Both the position numbers and the translations under genes were made by a program. Below the pieces are notes generated by a model. The model saw only the letters and a program-made list of their open reading frames with translations, had not been told where the DNA came from and did no database searches. DNA of 64,000 nucleotides from NCBI GenBank assembly GCA_024707365.1, contig JANPZV010000005.1:1302001-1366000 (forward strand). The letters run 5' to 3'. Position 1 is the first letter of the stretch. Each line of letters starts with the position of its first letter. This document shows, in pieces, positions 9,859 to 18,082 of the stretch. This stretch comes from Terricaulis sp. Its GTDB lineage: Bacteria; Pseudomonadota; Alphaproteobacteria; Caulobacterales; Aquidulcibacteraceae.

Positions 9859-11544
9859 TTATGTGAGCAAGCTTTTCAGCGCGGCTTCGGGCGTTGCGCC
9901 CTCAACATGTATCCGCCCCCATAACCCCAAAAACAGCAGCGGCCAGCGGCGTTCGGCGTGGGCTTCCTCTGTGAAGATCGCCCGCACCGTATCGGCGTCG
10001 ATCGCGGCGGCGATGGCTTCGACGCTGGCGAGGCTTTCGCCCAGTTCGCGCGCGCGCGGAGCGATCCAGCCGGCCACCGGCACGGTGAAACCACGCTTCT
10101 TCGCCCAAGGCGCGGCGGCGGGGCAGTGCTGCTCCAGCCATTTGCGCAAGATGTATTTGCCGAAGCGCCCGCGCGCTTTGAACTGATCCGGCAAGTAAAA
10201 CGCGAGCGCCGCGACCTCGGGGTCAAGGAAGGGCGTGCGCCCCTCAAGCCCATGCGCCATCAGGCAGCGATCGAGCTTGAGCAGAAGATCGTTGGGCAGC
10301 CAGGTTGCGATGTCGGCGTATTGTGCGCGTTGCAATGGCGTGAGCCCGGCCGGCGCTTGCGCGTGGCGGCGCCAGGTGTTGAGCGCATCGGCGCCAAGGA
10401 TCGCATCCACTTGCGGCTCCGCTGCGCGCCCGCCTAGCCAAGAGGGCCGCAAGCTGCGGCGATAGCGGCTGTAGCCGGCGAAGAGTTCATCGCCGCCTTC
10501 GCCGGTGAGCACCACGGTGAGGCTCTCTTTCGCCGCCGCCGCGAGCTTATAGGTCGGCAGCGTGGCGTAATCGGCCACGGGATCATCCAGCGCCCAGGCC
10601 ACTTGCGGCGCAATGGCCCAGAAATCTTCTTCGGTGAACAGCGTCTCGCGCCAATCGAGATTGAGTGCGCGCGCCACAGCTTCAGCCTGCGCCCGCTCAT
10701 CGCGCGCGCCGGGGGCGTCAAAGCCGCAGGTGTAGGCGATCACCGGGCGCTGATTGAGCCGCGCCATCAACGTGGCGATCGCAGCGCTATCGATGCCGCC
10801 GGAGAGAAAGAGCCCGTAGGGCACGTCAGAGCGCTGATGCACGCGCACGCTCTCTTCCAGCACGCGGTCAAGCGCTTCAAGCGCGCGGGCCTCATCGCTG
10901 ATCGGCGCTTTGGGTTTGGCGATGGCGGGGCGCACGCGGCGGCGGATCAGCGCGCCATCGGCAAATTCCGCGATCTCGCCCGGTTCGAGCCGATACACGC
11001 CTGGCCACGCGGTTTCTTTTGAGAGCGCGTAATTGAGGCTCGCCACCGCGTTTGTGATTTCGGCGTTGGCGTGCGCCGCGCCAAACACGCGCGGCTCGGA
11101 TGCAAAGCGCGCAACGCCATCGGCCACATGCACGTAAAGCGGCTTGATGCCGAACGGATCGCGCACCAGCCAGGTGCGGCCATCGGCGCCGATCAGGCAA
11201 AAGGCGTACATGCCGCGCAGGCGATCGAACGCAGCTTCGCCCTCCCGCGCATAGAGGTGCAGCAGCGGCTCGAAATCGGAGCCGGTGGAGAGCTTGCCCT
11301 CAAGCTGAAACGCTTGCGCGAGTTCGATGTAATTATAAATCTCGCCATTGCCGATAATGGTGGCGCCGGCGGCCGAAAGCGGCTGCCAGCCGCCTTCAAG
11401 ATCGATGATCGAAAGCCGCGCATGCGCGAGCGAGCGGGAAGGGCCTTGTTCGACGCGCACGCCATCGGGGCCGCGATGCGCAAGCTGGGCGATCAGCGGC
11501 TCGGCGCTGTCATCGGCCCCAAGCACGCCGGCGATGCCGCACAT
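9859..11544 (-). CDS. asnB: Asparagine-synthetase-type glutamine amidotransferase
   Basis: A 561-residue class II amidotransferase. MCGIAGVLG provides the N-terminal nucleophile Cys2 after Met removal, followed by the glutaminase motifs LAHRGPDG, ARLSIIDL and GNGEIYNY. The synthetase half has the pyrophosphate loop LSGGIDS at about 248-253 and the conserved GRTPFLDPE and KRGFTVPV blocks. The start was set at 11544 so that Cys2 is exposed; upstream in-frame codons were discarded. It is the last gene of a tight run kdsA-glycosyltransferase-asnB (4-nt and 1-nt overlaps). That context suggests it amidates a glycan acid in the envelope, as WbpS-like proteins do, rather than serving free asparagine synthesis. 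Ends beside an inverted repeat. Confidence 0.88.
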   Translation of the reverse strand: MCGIAGVLGADDSAEPLIAQLAHRGPDGVRVEQGPSRSLAHARLSIIDLEGGWQPLSAAGATIIGNGEIYNYIELAQAFQLEGKLSTGSDFEPLLHLYAREGEAAFDRLRGMYAFCLIGADGRTWLVRDPFGIKPLYVHVADGVARFASEPRVFGAAHANAEITNAVASLNYALSKETAWPGVYRLEPGEIAEFADGALIRRRVRPAIAKPKAPISDEARALEALDRVLEESVRVHQRSDVPYGLFLSGGIDSAAIATLMARLNQRPVIAYTCGFDAPGARDERAQAEAVARALNLDWRETLFTEEDFWAIAPQVAWALDDPVADYATLPTYKLAAAAKESLTVVLTGEGGDELFAGYSRYRRSLRPSWLGGRAAEPQVDAILGADALNTWRRHAQAPAGLTPLQRAQYADIATWLPNDLLLKLDRCLMAHGLEGRTPFLDPEVAALAFYLPDQFKARGRFGKYILRKWLEQHCPAAAPWAKKRGFTVPVAGWIAPRARELGESLASVEAIAAAIDADTVRAIFTEEAHAERRWPLLFLGLWGRIHVEGATPEAALKSLLT

Positions 11545-12569
11545 CAGCCGCCTCCATATTTGGCGAACACGTCGCGCCATTGGGCGACGATGGCGGCTTC
11601 GGAAAACTCACCCGCCACGCGCGCGCGGCCGGCGGCGGCGAAATTTTGGCGGAGGGCGGGATCGGCGAGCAAGGCGGCTGCTTTTTCCGCCAGCGCTTCG
11701 GCATTGTCGATCGGAATAAGGAAGCCGTCCTCGCCGTTGCGGATCAGTGAGGCAGGGCCGGCGGCTTGCGCTGCGATCACCGGCAGATCATGCGCCCAGG
11801 CCTGGATCACCACATTGCCCAGCGGCTCAAAGCGCGAAGGAAACACGCACAGATCGGCGCTGCGATAAAGCGCCGGCGCATCATTGCGCCAGCCAAGAAA
11901 ACGCACGCGCGCGGTGACGCCCAACTCGTCGGCCAGCGCCTTGAGCTTATCTTCCTCCGGCCCCGAGCCGGCGATCCAGAGACGCGCTTCCGGCAGCAGC
12001 TTCAGCGCGCGCAGCGAAACATCATGCGCCTTGCTCTCATGCAGCCGCCCCATGCCAAGCAGCAGCGGCGCGTCATCGGGCGTGGCGAAATGGCTGCGCG
12101 GGATGGCCGCGCCTTGCCCAGCGGCGGCGAAATTGGGCACGTAATGGGCGCGCTCTTGCGGCCAGCCTTCGCGCACCATCCAATCGACGATATCTTGCGT
12201 GTTGCCGACAAGCGCGTCGAAATCGCGATAATTCTTGAGCTTGTAATAGCCGCCGAGGCGGCCGATGCGCGCATACGGCCCCGGCGGGGTGCGCCGTGCG
12301 GCGCGGTTCATCCAGGCCAGCACGATCTTCGCGCCAAAGTTTTTCGCCAAATTGTTCACCGCCGGGGCGGTGCCGAAATCGAACGGCTTGGAAAACAGTT
12401 CGAGCTTGGTTTCCACGCCCAGCGCAACAAGCGCCGCTTCCCGCCCCGCATGCGGGCGGATCACCGCCGCTTGCGCAATCCCTGCGCGTGCGAAGGCGCC
12501 GACCAGATCGGTGAAATAGGTTTCAGCGCCCCCATCGCCTGAGGCGCCGAGCGTGTGCAGCAGCCTCAT
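11544..12569 (-). CDS. Glycosyltransferase family 4 (GT-B fold)
   Basis: A 341-residue GT-B enzyme. The N-terminus MRLLHTLGASGDGGAETYF is the typical acceptor-side glycine loop. The C-terminal donor domain has LWIAGSGPEEDKLKALA, VRFLGWRNDAP, and the E-x7-E-like segment SRFEPLGNVVIQAWA, with GGENG-like NGEDGFLIP. It transfers a sugar from a nucleotide donor at the cytoplasmic face. Its start overlaps the kdsA stop by 4 nt and its stop overlaps the asnB start by 1 nt, so all three are probably one transcription and translation unit. An LPS-core role (sugar addition near Kdo) is inferred from neighbours. The sugar specificity is unknown. Confidence 0.85.
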   Translation of the reverse strand: MRLLHTLGASGDGGAETYFTDLVGAFARAGIAQAAVIRPHAGREAALVALGVETKLELFSKPFDFGTAPAVNNLAKNFGAKIVLAWMNRAARRTPPGPYARIGRLGGYYKLKNYRDFDALVGNTQDIVDWMVREGWPQERAHYVPNFAAAGQGAAIPRSHFATPDDAPLLLGMGRLHESKAHDVSLRALKLLPEARLWIAGSGPEEDKLKALADELGVTARVRFLGWRNDAPALYRSADLCVFPSRFEPLGNVVIQAWAHDLPVIAAQAAGPASLIRNGEDGFLIPIDNAEALAEKAAALLADPALRQNFAAAGRARVAGEFSEAAIVAQWRDVFAKYGGG

Positions 12570-13429
12570 TCGGCGGCGATGAGCGTGGATTTCGCCAGCC
12601 GGTCAAACGCCATCAGATCGCGCACCAGCCCTTCGAGCTCTGCGAACGGCACCATGTTGGGGCCATCGGAGGGCGCGTTATCCGGATCGGGGTGGGCTTC
12701 GATGAACACGGCGGCGACGCCGATGGACACCGCCGCGCGCGCCAGCATCGGCACGAATTGGCGCTCCCCGCCGCTTGTATCGCCGCGCCCGCCGGGCTGC
12801 TGCACCGAATGGGTGGCGTCAAACACAACCGGCGCGCCGAAGGTTTTCATGATCGGGATGGCGCGCATGTCTGAAACCAGCGTGTTGTAGCCGAAGCTGG
12901 CGCCGCGCTCGCAGGCCATGACTTGGCTGTTGCCGGAGCCTGTGATCTTGCCGATCACGTTTTTCATGTCCCAAGGCGCAAGGAATTGGCCTTTTTTGAC
13001 ATTGATCGGCTTGCCGGTTTCGGCGGCGGCGATCAGCAGGTCGGTCTGCCGGCAGAGGAAGGCGGGGATTTGCAGCACGTCCACCACCTCGGCCACATCG
13101 GCGCACTGATCGGGCAGGTGCACGTCAGTGATCACCGGCACGCCGAGCTTGGTGCGGATTTCCTCGAAGATCGGCCCTGATTTTAGCAGGCCCGCGCCGC
13201 GCTTGGTGGAGATGCTGGAGCGGTTGGCCTTATCGAAGCTGGTTTTGTAGATGAAGCCGGCCCCGGCGCGAGCGAACAGGTCGCGCAAAAACTCTGCCGT
13301 CTCAAGCGCATGGCCGCGGCTCTCAAGCTGGCAGGGGCCGCAGATGAAGGTGAGCGGCAGCTCATTGCCGATCTCGATCGGCGTGGATTCAACGCGCTGA
13401 ATGCGAATGATGGGCGAGGGGGCGCTCAT
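12566..13429 (-). CDS. kdsA: 3-deoxy-8-phosphooctulonate synthase (KdsA)
   Basis: A 287-residue enzyme condensing arabinose-5-phosphate with phosphoenolpyruvate to give Kdo-8-phosphate for lipid A/LPS core. Diagnostic blocks are ICGPCQLESRGHALETA, YKTSFDKANRSS, the PITDVH-type stretch VPVITDVHLPDQ, and FDATHSVQQPGGRG, followed by VFIEAHPDPDNAPSDGP. It starts the kdsA-GT-asnB run. It is divergent from kdsD, the isomerase that makes its substrate, across a 120-bp spacer that must hold both promoters. Confidence 0.96.
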   Translation of the reverse strand: MSAPSPIIRIQRVESTPIEIGNELPLTFICGPCQLESRGHALETAEFLRDLFARAGAGFIYKTSFDKANRSSISTKRGAGLLKSGPIFEEIRTKLGVPVITDVHLPDQCADVAEVVDVLQIPAFLCRQTDLLIAAAETGKPINVKKGQFLAPWDMKNVIGKITGSGNSQVMACERGASFGYNTLVSDMRAIPIMKTFGAPVVFDATHSVQQPGGRGDTSGGERQFVPMLARAAVSIGVAAVFIEAHPDPDNAPSDGPNMVPFAELEGLVRDLMAFDRLAKSTLIAAE

Positions 13430-13549
13430 GGCTCGGAATGTCCTGTTCTGAGGCTTCCCACATAGGCCGCCTGGGCCGTTCCCTCAACCGGGGGAACCGC
13501 ATCTGCGCAGGCGGGTGACAAGCTCCCCGCCGCATGCGAACAGCCTCCC

Positions 13550-14528
13550 ATGACGAAGATCGATCCCGGCGCCCGCGATCGCCGCCGGCCAGGACACTAT
13601 CCGCACCGAGGCGCGGGCGCTCGACACGCTGGCCGAAGCGCTGGCCGGGGCGCTGGCCGCGCCCTTCACCGAAGCGGCCCGGCTGCTGGCCGAAACCAAA
13701 GGCCGGGTGATCGTCACCGGCATGGGCAAATCCGGGCACATCGCCCGCAAGATCGCCGCCACATTGGCTTCCACCGGCACGCCCGCGCAATTTGTCCACC
13801 CCGCCGAAGCAAGCCACGGCGATCTGGGCATGATCATCGAAACCGATTGCGTGCTGGCGATCTCCCGCTCGGGCGAGACGGGCGAGCTTTCGGATCTGCT
13901 CTATCATTGCCATCGCCTCGGCATTCCGCTGATCGGGATGACATTCAAGCCGGGCTCGACGCTGGCGAACACGTCAACCGCCGCGCTGGTGCTCCCCGAA
14001 TGCGGCGAGGCCAGCGAGGATGCGCCCGCGCCGACGGTTTCCACCACGATGTGCCTGGCGCTTGGCGATGCGCTGGCGGTGGCGCTGCTGAAAGCGCGCG
14101 GCTTCAACAAGGATAATTTCGGCGCCATTCATCCGGGCGGCAAGCTTGGCGCGGCGCTCAAGCGCGTGCGCGACGTGATGCGCGTGGGCGCCAACGATCC
14201 GTTGATCGGCCCTGATGCGCCCGTGCCCCAAGCCATCGCCGCGATCAGCGCCGGCGGCATGGGCGCGGTCGGCGTGGTTGAAGGCGGCAAGCTGATCGGC
14301 ATCATTACGGACGGCGATCTGCGCCGCGAACTCACCCCGGAAGCGTTCGGCAAAACCGCGCGCGCGATTATGACGTCCGGGCCGAAAGTGATCGCCCCCG
14401 ACGCGCCGGTGGCGGACGCCATCGCCATCATGAACGAAAAACGCATCACGCTTCTGTTTGCGGTGGAAGACGGCAAGCCTGTCGGCGTGGTGCACATGCA
14501 CGACCTGCTCGCCGCCGGGGTGCGCTAG
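13550..14528 (+). CDS. kdsD: Arabinose-5-phosphate isomerase KdsD/KpsF (frameshifted near N-terminus)
   Basis: Converts ribulose-5-phosphate to arabinose-5-phosphate, the first committed Kdo step. An SIS domain carries VIVTGMGKSGHIARKIAATLASTGTPA and HGDLGMI, with SRSGETGEL as the sugar-phosphate loop. Two CBS domains follow (VRDVMRVG to ITDGDLRR, then IMTSGPKV to LLAAGVR). The conserved N-terminal helix (TIRTEARALDTLAEALAG) lies in the same frame but has no start codon. The ATG at 13550 reaches it if one G at 13568-13569 is removed, giving 325 residues, the family length. Without this repair only a GTG at 13707 would be available, cutting off the first helices. Confidence 0.92.
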
Positions 14529-15302
14529 TTATTTGGTGGTGTAGCCGCCGTTCGCCAGAATGGTTTGGCCAGTGATCCACCAGCCGTCCGTCACCAGAAA
14601 GCGGATGAAGGGCGCGATATCTTCGATATCGGTGAGGCCGGTTTTGCTGAACGGCGAAAGCGCGGCCGCGCTTTTGTGATAGGCGACCGCTTCCGGCGCC
14701 TCCTGGCCGTAGAAGAACGGCGTGTCCATCGGGCCGGGGCCGACGGCCGTGACGGAGATGCCGCGCGCGCCGAACTCTTTCGCCGCCGCGCGGGTGAAAT
14801 GCTCCACCGGCGCCTTGGCCCCGGCATAGGAGGAATAGAACGGCGTGAACGCGCCCAGCAGCGAGGTGACGAGCGTGACGATGGCGCCGTTATCGTTCAG
14901 CTTTGCGCCCGCTTCCTTGAGAAAGAAGAACGCCGCCTTTGAATTGATGGCGAACATCTCATCATATTCGGCTTCGCTGATCTCGCTAAAGGGCTTCTTC
15001 AGCACTTTGCCTGTGGTGTTGATGGCGATGTCGATGCCGCCGAGGGCGGCTTTCGCGTCGGAGAACAGCTTGGCCATGGCGGCGGCGCTGGTGAGATCGC
15101 CCTGAAGGATTTCGGCCTTGGCCCCGGCGGTGCGCACGGCGGCGGCGGTGGCCTCCGCGTCGGCCTTGGAGGCCGCGCTGTTGTAGTGGATGGCGACGCC
15201 TGCGGCGCCTTGGGCGGCGAAATCGCGGGCGATAAGGCCGCCGAGGTTCTTGGCGCCCCCGGCGATGAGGGCGGTTTTTCCGTTGAGGGTACGGTAGGTC
15301 AT
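14529..15302 (-). CDS. SDR-family oxidoreductase
   Basis: A 257-residue classical short-chain dehydrogenase: the cofactor loop GGAKNLGGLIA is a TGxxxGIG variant, the active-site Tyr/Lys pair lies in SSYAGAKAPVEHF, and the catalytic Ser is in VTSLLGAF. AVGPGPMDTPF and ILANGGYTTK complete the fold. The first loop begins AGGAKNLG rather than TGGSxGIG, as in a group of FabG-like reductases. The start was set at 15302, since upstream codons have no family similarity. It diverges from the LysR gene at 15402 and is therefore the likely regulated target. It ends directly against the kdsD stop. Substrate unknown. Confidence 0.85.
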   Translation of the reverse strand: MTYRTLNGKTALIAGGAKNLGGLIARDFAAQGAAGVAIHYNSAASKADAEATAAAVRTAGAKAEILQGDLTSAAAMAKLFSDAKAALGGIDIAINTTGKVLKKPFSEISEAEYDEMFAINSKAAFFFLKEAGAKLNDNGAIVTLVTSLLGAFTPFYSSYAGAKAPVEHFTRAAAKEFGARGISVTAVGPGPMDTPFFYGQEAPEAVAYHKSAAALSPFSKTGLTDIEDIAPFIRFLVTDGWWITGQTILANGGYTTK

Positions 15303-15371
15303 AGGCGGGCGCTCCTGGCTGATGCTGAGCGCCAAGCTATTGGTTCCGCATATGGGAATAATCGTGCTAGT

Positions 15372-15390
15372 CCTGACATTACTTGTCAGG
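15372..15390. promoter_or_regulatory. Candidate LysR operator (inverted repeat)
   Basis: A perfect 7-bp inverted repeat, CCTGACA-TTACT-TGTCAGG, lies 12 bp before the LysR-type gene start and 70 bp before the divergent SDR start. Size and placement fit an LTTR recognition site, although the spacing is shorter than the classic T-N11-A. Confidence 0.55.
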
Positions 15391-15401
15391 GATGGCGAAC
15401 A

Positions 15402-16307
15402 ATGGATCGGATCGAGCACCTGGCCATCTTCGTGCGCGTGGTGGAAAGTGGAGGCTTCACCCGCGCCGCCAGCCTGATGCAGCTGCCGCGCTCGAGCGTG
15501 TCATCGGCGGTGAAGGCGCTTGAGGCGCGGGTCGGCGCGCGGCTGCTTTATCGAACCACGCGGCGCGTTTCGCTGACCCATGAAGGCCAGGCGTTTTACG
15601 AGCGCTGCGTGCGGCTGCTGGCCGATTATGAGGAGGCCGAGGCGCTGTTTCGCCAGGGCGCCTCCCAGCCGCGCGGGCGCGTGCGCGCGAACGTGCCCGG
15701 CCGCATGGGGCGCTTGCTGTTTGCGCCGGCGCTGCCGGATTTTCTCGCGCGCTATCCTGACATCGAGGTTGAGCTTGGCAGCACCGACCGCGCGGTGGAT
15801 CTGGTGCAGGAGGGCGTTGATTGCGCGGTGCGGGTGGGGCCGCTCAGCGATTCAAGCTTGATTGCGCGGCGCGTGGGCGATTTGCGCCTCATCAATTGCG
15901 CCAGCCCGGCCTATGTGCGCGCGCATGGCGCGCCGCAAGGCGTTGAAGATCTTTCCCGCCATTACGCCGTCAATTACGCCTCGCCCTCCACCGGGCGGAT
16001 CGAGGATTGGGAATATGTCGAGCGCGGGGAGGCGCGCTTTGCGCCGATGCGCGCGCGCGTCACGGTCAATAGCGCCGAAGCCTATATCGCCTGCTGCCTT
16101 GCGGGGCTCGGCCTGATCCAGATCCCGGCCTATGACGTGCGCCATCATGTCGAGGCGGCGGAGCTGCTTGATCTTGCGCCGGGCCTGCGCGCCGCGCCGA
16201 TGCCGCTGACGATCCTCTATCCGCACCGCCAGCATTTGTCCCATCGCGTGCAGGTGTTCGTCGATTGGGCCGAGGCGCTGTTGCGCGAGAAGGCGCTGGC
16301 TGCTTGA
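15402..16307 (+). CDS. LysR-family transcriptional regulator
   Basis: A 301-residue LTTR. The N-terminal winged helix (residues 1-60) reads VVESGGFTRAASLMQLPRSS then VSSAVKALEARVGARLLYRT, the family signature. The C-terminal periplasmic-binding-type effector domain resembles the CrgA/AaeR-like group (DIEVELGSTDRAVDLVQEGVD, VRVGPLSDSSLIAR). It probably controls the divergent SDR gene through the inverted repeat in the 99-bp spacer and may autoregulate. The effector is unknown. Confidence 0.92.
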   Translation: MDRIEHLAIFVRVVESGGFTRAASLMQLPRSSVSSAVKALEARVGARLLYRTTRRVSLTHEGQAFYERCVRLLADYEEAEALFRQGASQPRGRVRANVPGRMGRLLFAPALPDFLARYPDIEVELGSTDRAVDLVQEGVDCAVRVGPLSDSSLIARRVGDLRLINCASPAYVRAHGAPQGVEDLSRHYAVNYASPSTGRIEDWEYVERGEARFAPMRARVTVNSAEAYIACCLAGLGLIQIPAYDVRHHVEAAELLDLAPGLRAAPMPLTILYPHRQHLSHRVQVFVDWAEALLREKALAA

Positions 16308-16335
16308 GTGCGGGGCCTATTTTCAGGGGGAATTG

Positions 16336-17643
16336 ATGCGTCATCATTGGTTGCATGCGCTGGCTTTTGGCGTGGCGTTCGCAACGACGCCTGCGGCGGC
16401 GCAACAGGCGCCCGGTTTTTCCGCGCCGGTGGAAGCGCAGATCCAATCGGTGTTGCCGCGCATGATCGCGTGGCGGCGGGATTTCCATCAAAACCCGGAA
16501 TTGTCTTACGAAGAGGTGCGCACCGCGCGGGTGATCGCGGCGCACTTGCGTTCGCTCAGGCTTGATGAGGTGCGCACCGGAATTGCGCAAACCGGCGTTG
16601 TCGGCGTGCTGCGCGGCGGGCGGCCTGGGCCGATTATTGCGCTGCGCGCGGATATGGATGCGCTGCCGGTGACGGAAGAAAGCGATCTGCCGTTCCGCTC
16701 ACGCGCGCGCGGCACGTATAACGGCCAAAGCGTCGGCATCATGCATGCGTGCGGGCACGATACGCACATGGCGATCCTGATGGCGGCGGCCAGCGTGCTG
16801 GCGGCGCGGCGCGAGGAGATCGCCGGCACGATCATCTTTGTGTTTCAGCCCTCCGAAGAAGGCGCGCCGCCGGGCGGCTTAGGCGGGGCGCGCCGCATGC
16901 TGGAAGAAAACCTGTTCGGCGATTTGCAGCCCGAGGCGATCTTCGGCCTGCATGCGTGGCCGGGGCCTTCGGGCACGGTGACGATGGTTCCGGGGCCTTT
17001 CATGGCGGGTTCCGATCGGCTCGACATCACAATAACCGGCAGCCAAACGCACGGCGCGCAGCCGCATGCGGGCGTTGATCCGATCGTGGTGTCCGCGCAG
17101 ATCATCAATGCGCTGCAGACGATCCCTTCGCGGCAGATGGATGCGGTGAACTCGCCCGTCATCGTCACCATCGGCATGATCCAGGGCGGGGTGCGCTACA
17201 ACATCATCCCCCAAATTGTGGAAATGCAGGGGACGATCCGATACCTCAATCCAGAGACGCGCGAGGATTTGTATGCACGCATCCGGCGCACCGTGAGCGA
17301 GATCGCCGCCGCATCCGGCGCGACGGCGGAGGTGAACATCGCGGAAAACGCGATCCCGACCGTGAACCCGCCTGCTTTGCTCAATCGCGCGCGCGCCGCC
17401 GCGGTGCGGGCGCTGGGTGATGGCGCGGTGATCGATGGCAAGCCGGTGATGCCCGCGGAAGATTTCGCGTATTTTCAGCGCGCGGTTCCGGGCGTGTTTT
17501 TCTTCTATGGAGTCAATCCGCCCGGTGTCGAGAACGCGGATGCGGCGCCCAATCACAATCCGCGCTTCTTCGTGCATGAGCCGGCGATGGAAACCGGCTT
17601 GCGCGCGATGCTCGCAATCGCACTCGATCACACAACTCAGTGA
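16336..17643 (+). CDS. Exported M20-family amidohydrolase
   Basis: A 435-residue zinc amidohydrolase (M20D, N-acyl-amino-acid/hippurate hydrolase group). A signal peptide ends at PAAAQ, so it acts in the periplasm. Motifs are WRRDFHQNPELSYEE, ALRADMDALPV, the metal-bridging MHACGHDTHMA (Cys139, His141), and FQPSEEGAPPGG with the catalytic Glu pair. MPAEDFAYFQ and a late His complete the site. The ATG at 16336 lies 5 nt after AGGGGG; a TTG at 16333 was rejected. The gene sits 28 bp downstream of the LysR gene but is probably independent. The peptide or acyl substrate is not predictable. Confidence 0.9.
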   Translation: MRHHWLHALAFGVAFATTPAAAQQAPGFSAPVEAQIQSVLPRMIAWRRDFHQNPELSYEEVRTARVIAAHLRSLRLDEVRTGIAQTGVVGVLRGGRPGPIIALRADMDALPVTEESDLPFRSRARGTYNGQSVGIMHACGHDTHMAILMAAASVLAARREEIAGTIIFVFQPSEEGAPPGGLGGARRMLEENLFGDLQPEAIFGLHAWPGPSGTVTMVPGPFMAGSDRLDITITGSQTHGAQPHAGVDPIVVSAQIINALQTIPSRQMDAVNSPVIVTIGMIQGGVRYNIIPQIVEMQGTIRYLNPETREDLYARIRRTVSEIAAASGATAEVNIAENAIPTVNPPALLNRARAAAVRALGDGAVIDGKPVMPAEDFAYFQRAVPGVFFFYGVNPPGVENADAAPNHNPRFFVHEPAMETGLRAMLAIALDHTTQ

Positions 17644-17795
17644 TTGCTTGACACCGCACGCAGAGGATGCGCCCAATGGTCGCGGACTAACGGTCGTTGC
17701 GGCCGCGCCTTCGGCGTGGGCTTTCGTTCTGCCCGCCGTCCTACGCTGCTGCGGGGCAATCGTGTCTTGCGGCGTTGTGTTGAAGGAGCGTAACG

Positions 17796-18005
17796 ATGGC
17801 TACAGGCGTCGTGAAATGGTTTAATATGGCCAAGGGTTTCGGCTTTATCGCGCCGGACGAGGGCGGGGCCGATGTGTTCGTCCATGTCAGCGCGGTGGAG
17901 CGTTCGGGCCTTAATGGCTTGCGCGAAGGCCAGGCGGTGTCTTTCGACGTGGAAAATGATCCGCGCAAAAACAAACCGTCTGCGGTGAACATCAAACCGG
18001 TCTAA
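17796..18005 (+). CDS. cspA: Cold-shock domain protein
   Basis: A 69-residue single CSD protein with RNP1 KGFGFIAPD and RNP2 DVFVHVSAV, which bind single-stranded RNA or DNA and act as an RNA chaperone. The N-terminus [18 protein letters not shown] is typical, with Met replacing the more usual Glu/Pro before the RNP1 Lys. A strong AAGGAG site precedes the ATG. A roughly 150-nt leader separates it from the previous stop and could form a temperature-responsive 5' UTR. A TTGACA at 17648-17653 might be the -35 element, although no good -10 follows. A hairpin at 18030 terminates it. Confidence 0.94.
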   Translation: MATGVVKWFNMAKGFGFIAPDEGGADVFVHVSAVERSGLNGLREGQAVSFDVENDPRKNKPSAVNIKPV

Positions 18006-18029
18006 GCAGCGCGCTGAAAAGTGAATCTG

Positions 18030-18064
18030 ATCGCCGCGCGGCTGGCCGTGCGGCGATTCTTATT
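18030..18064 (+). terminator. Terminator after cold-shock gene
   Basis: An 8-bp stem ATCGCCGC (18030-18037) / GCGGCGAT (18050-18057), extendable inside by GCGG/CCGT, is followed by the U-rich TCTTATTT. It lies 25 bp after the stop. Confidence 0.65.
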
Positions 18065-18082
18065 TGGGAGCGATACGATCCG

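Noticed and set aside
13707-14528. kdsD starting at the internal GTG 13707
   Set aside because: It would lose the conserved N-terminal helices that are present just upstream in the same frame.
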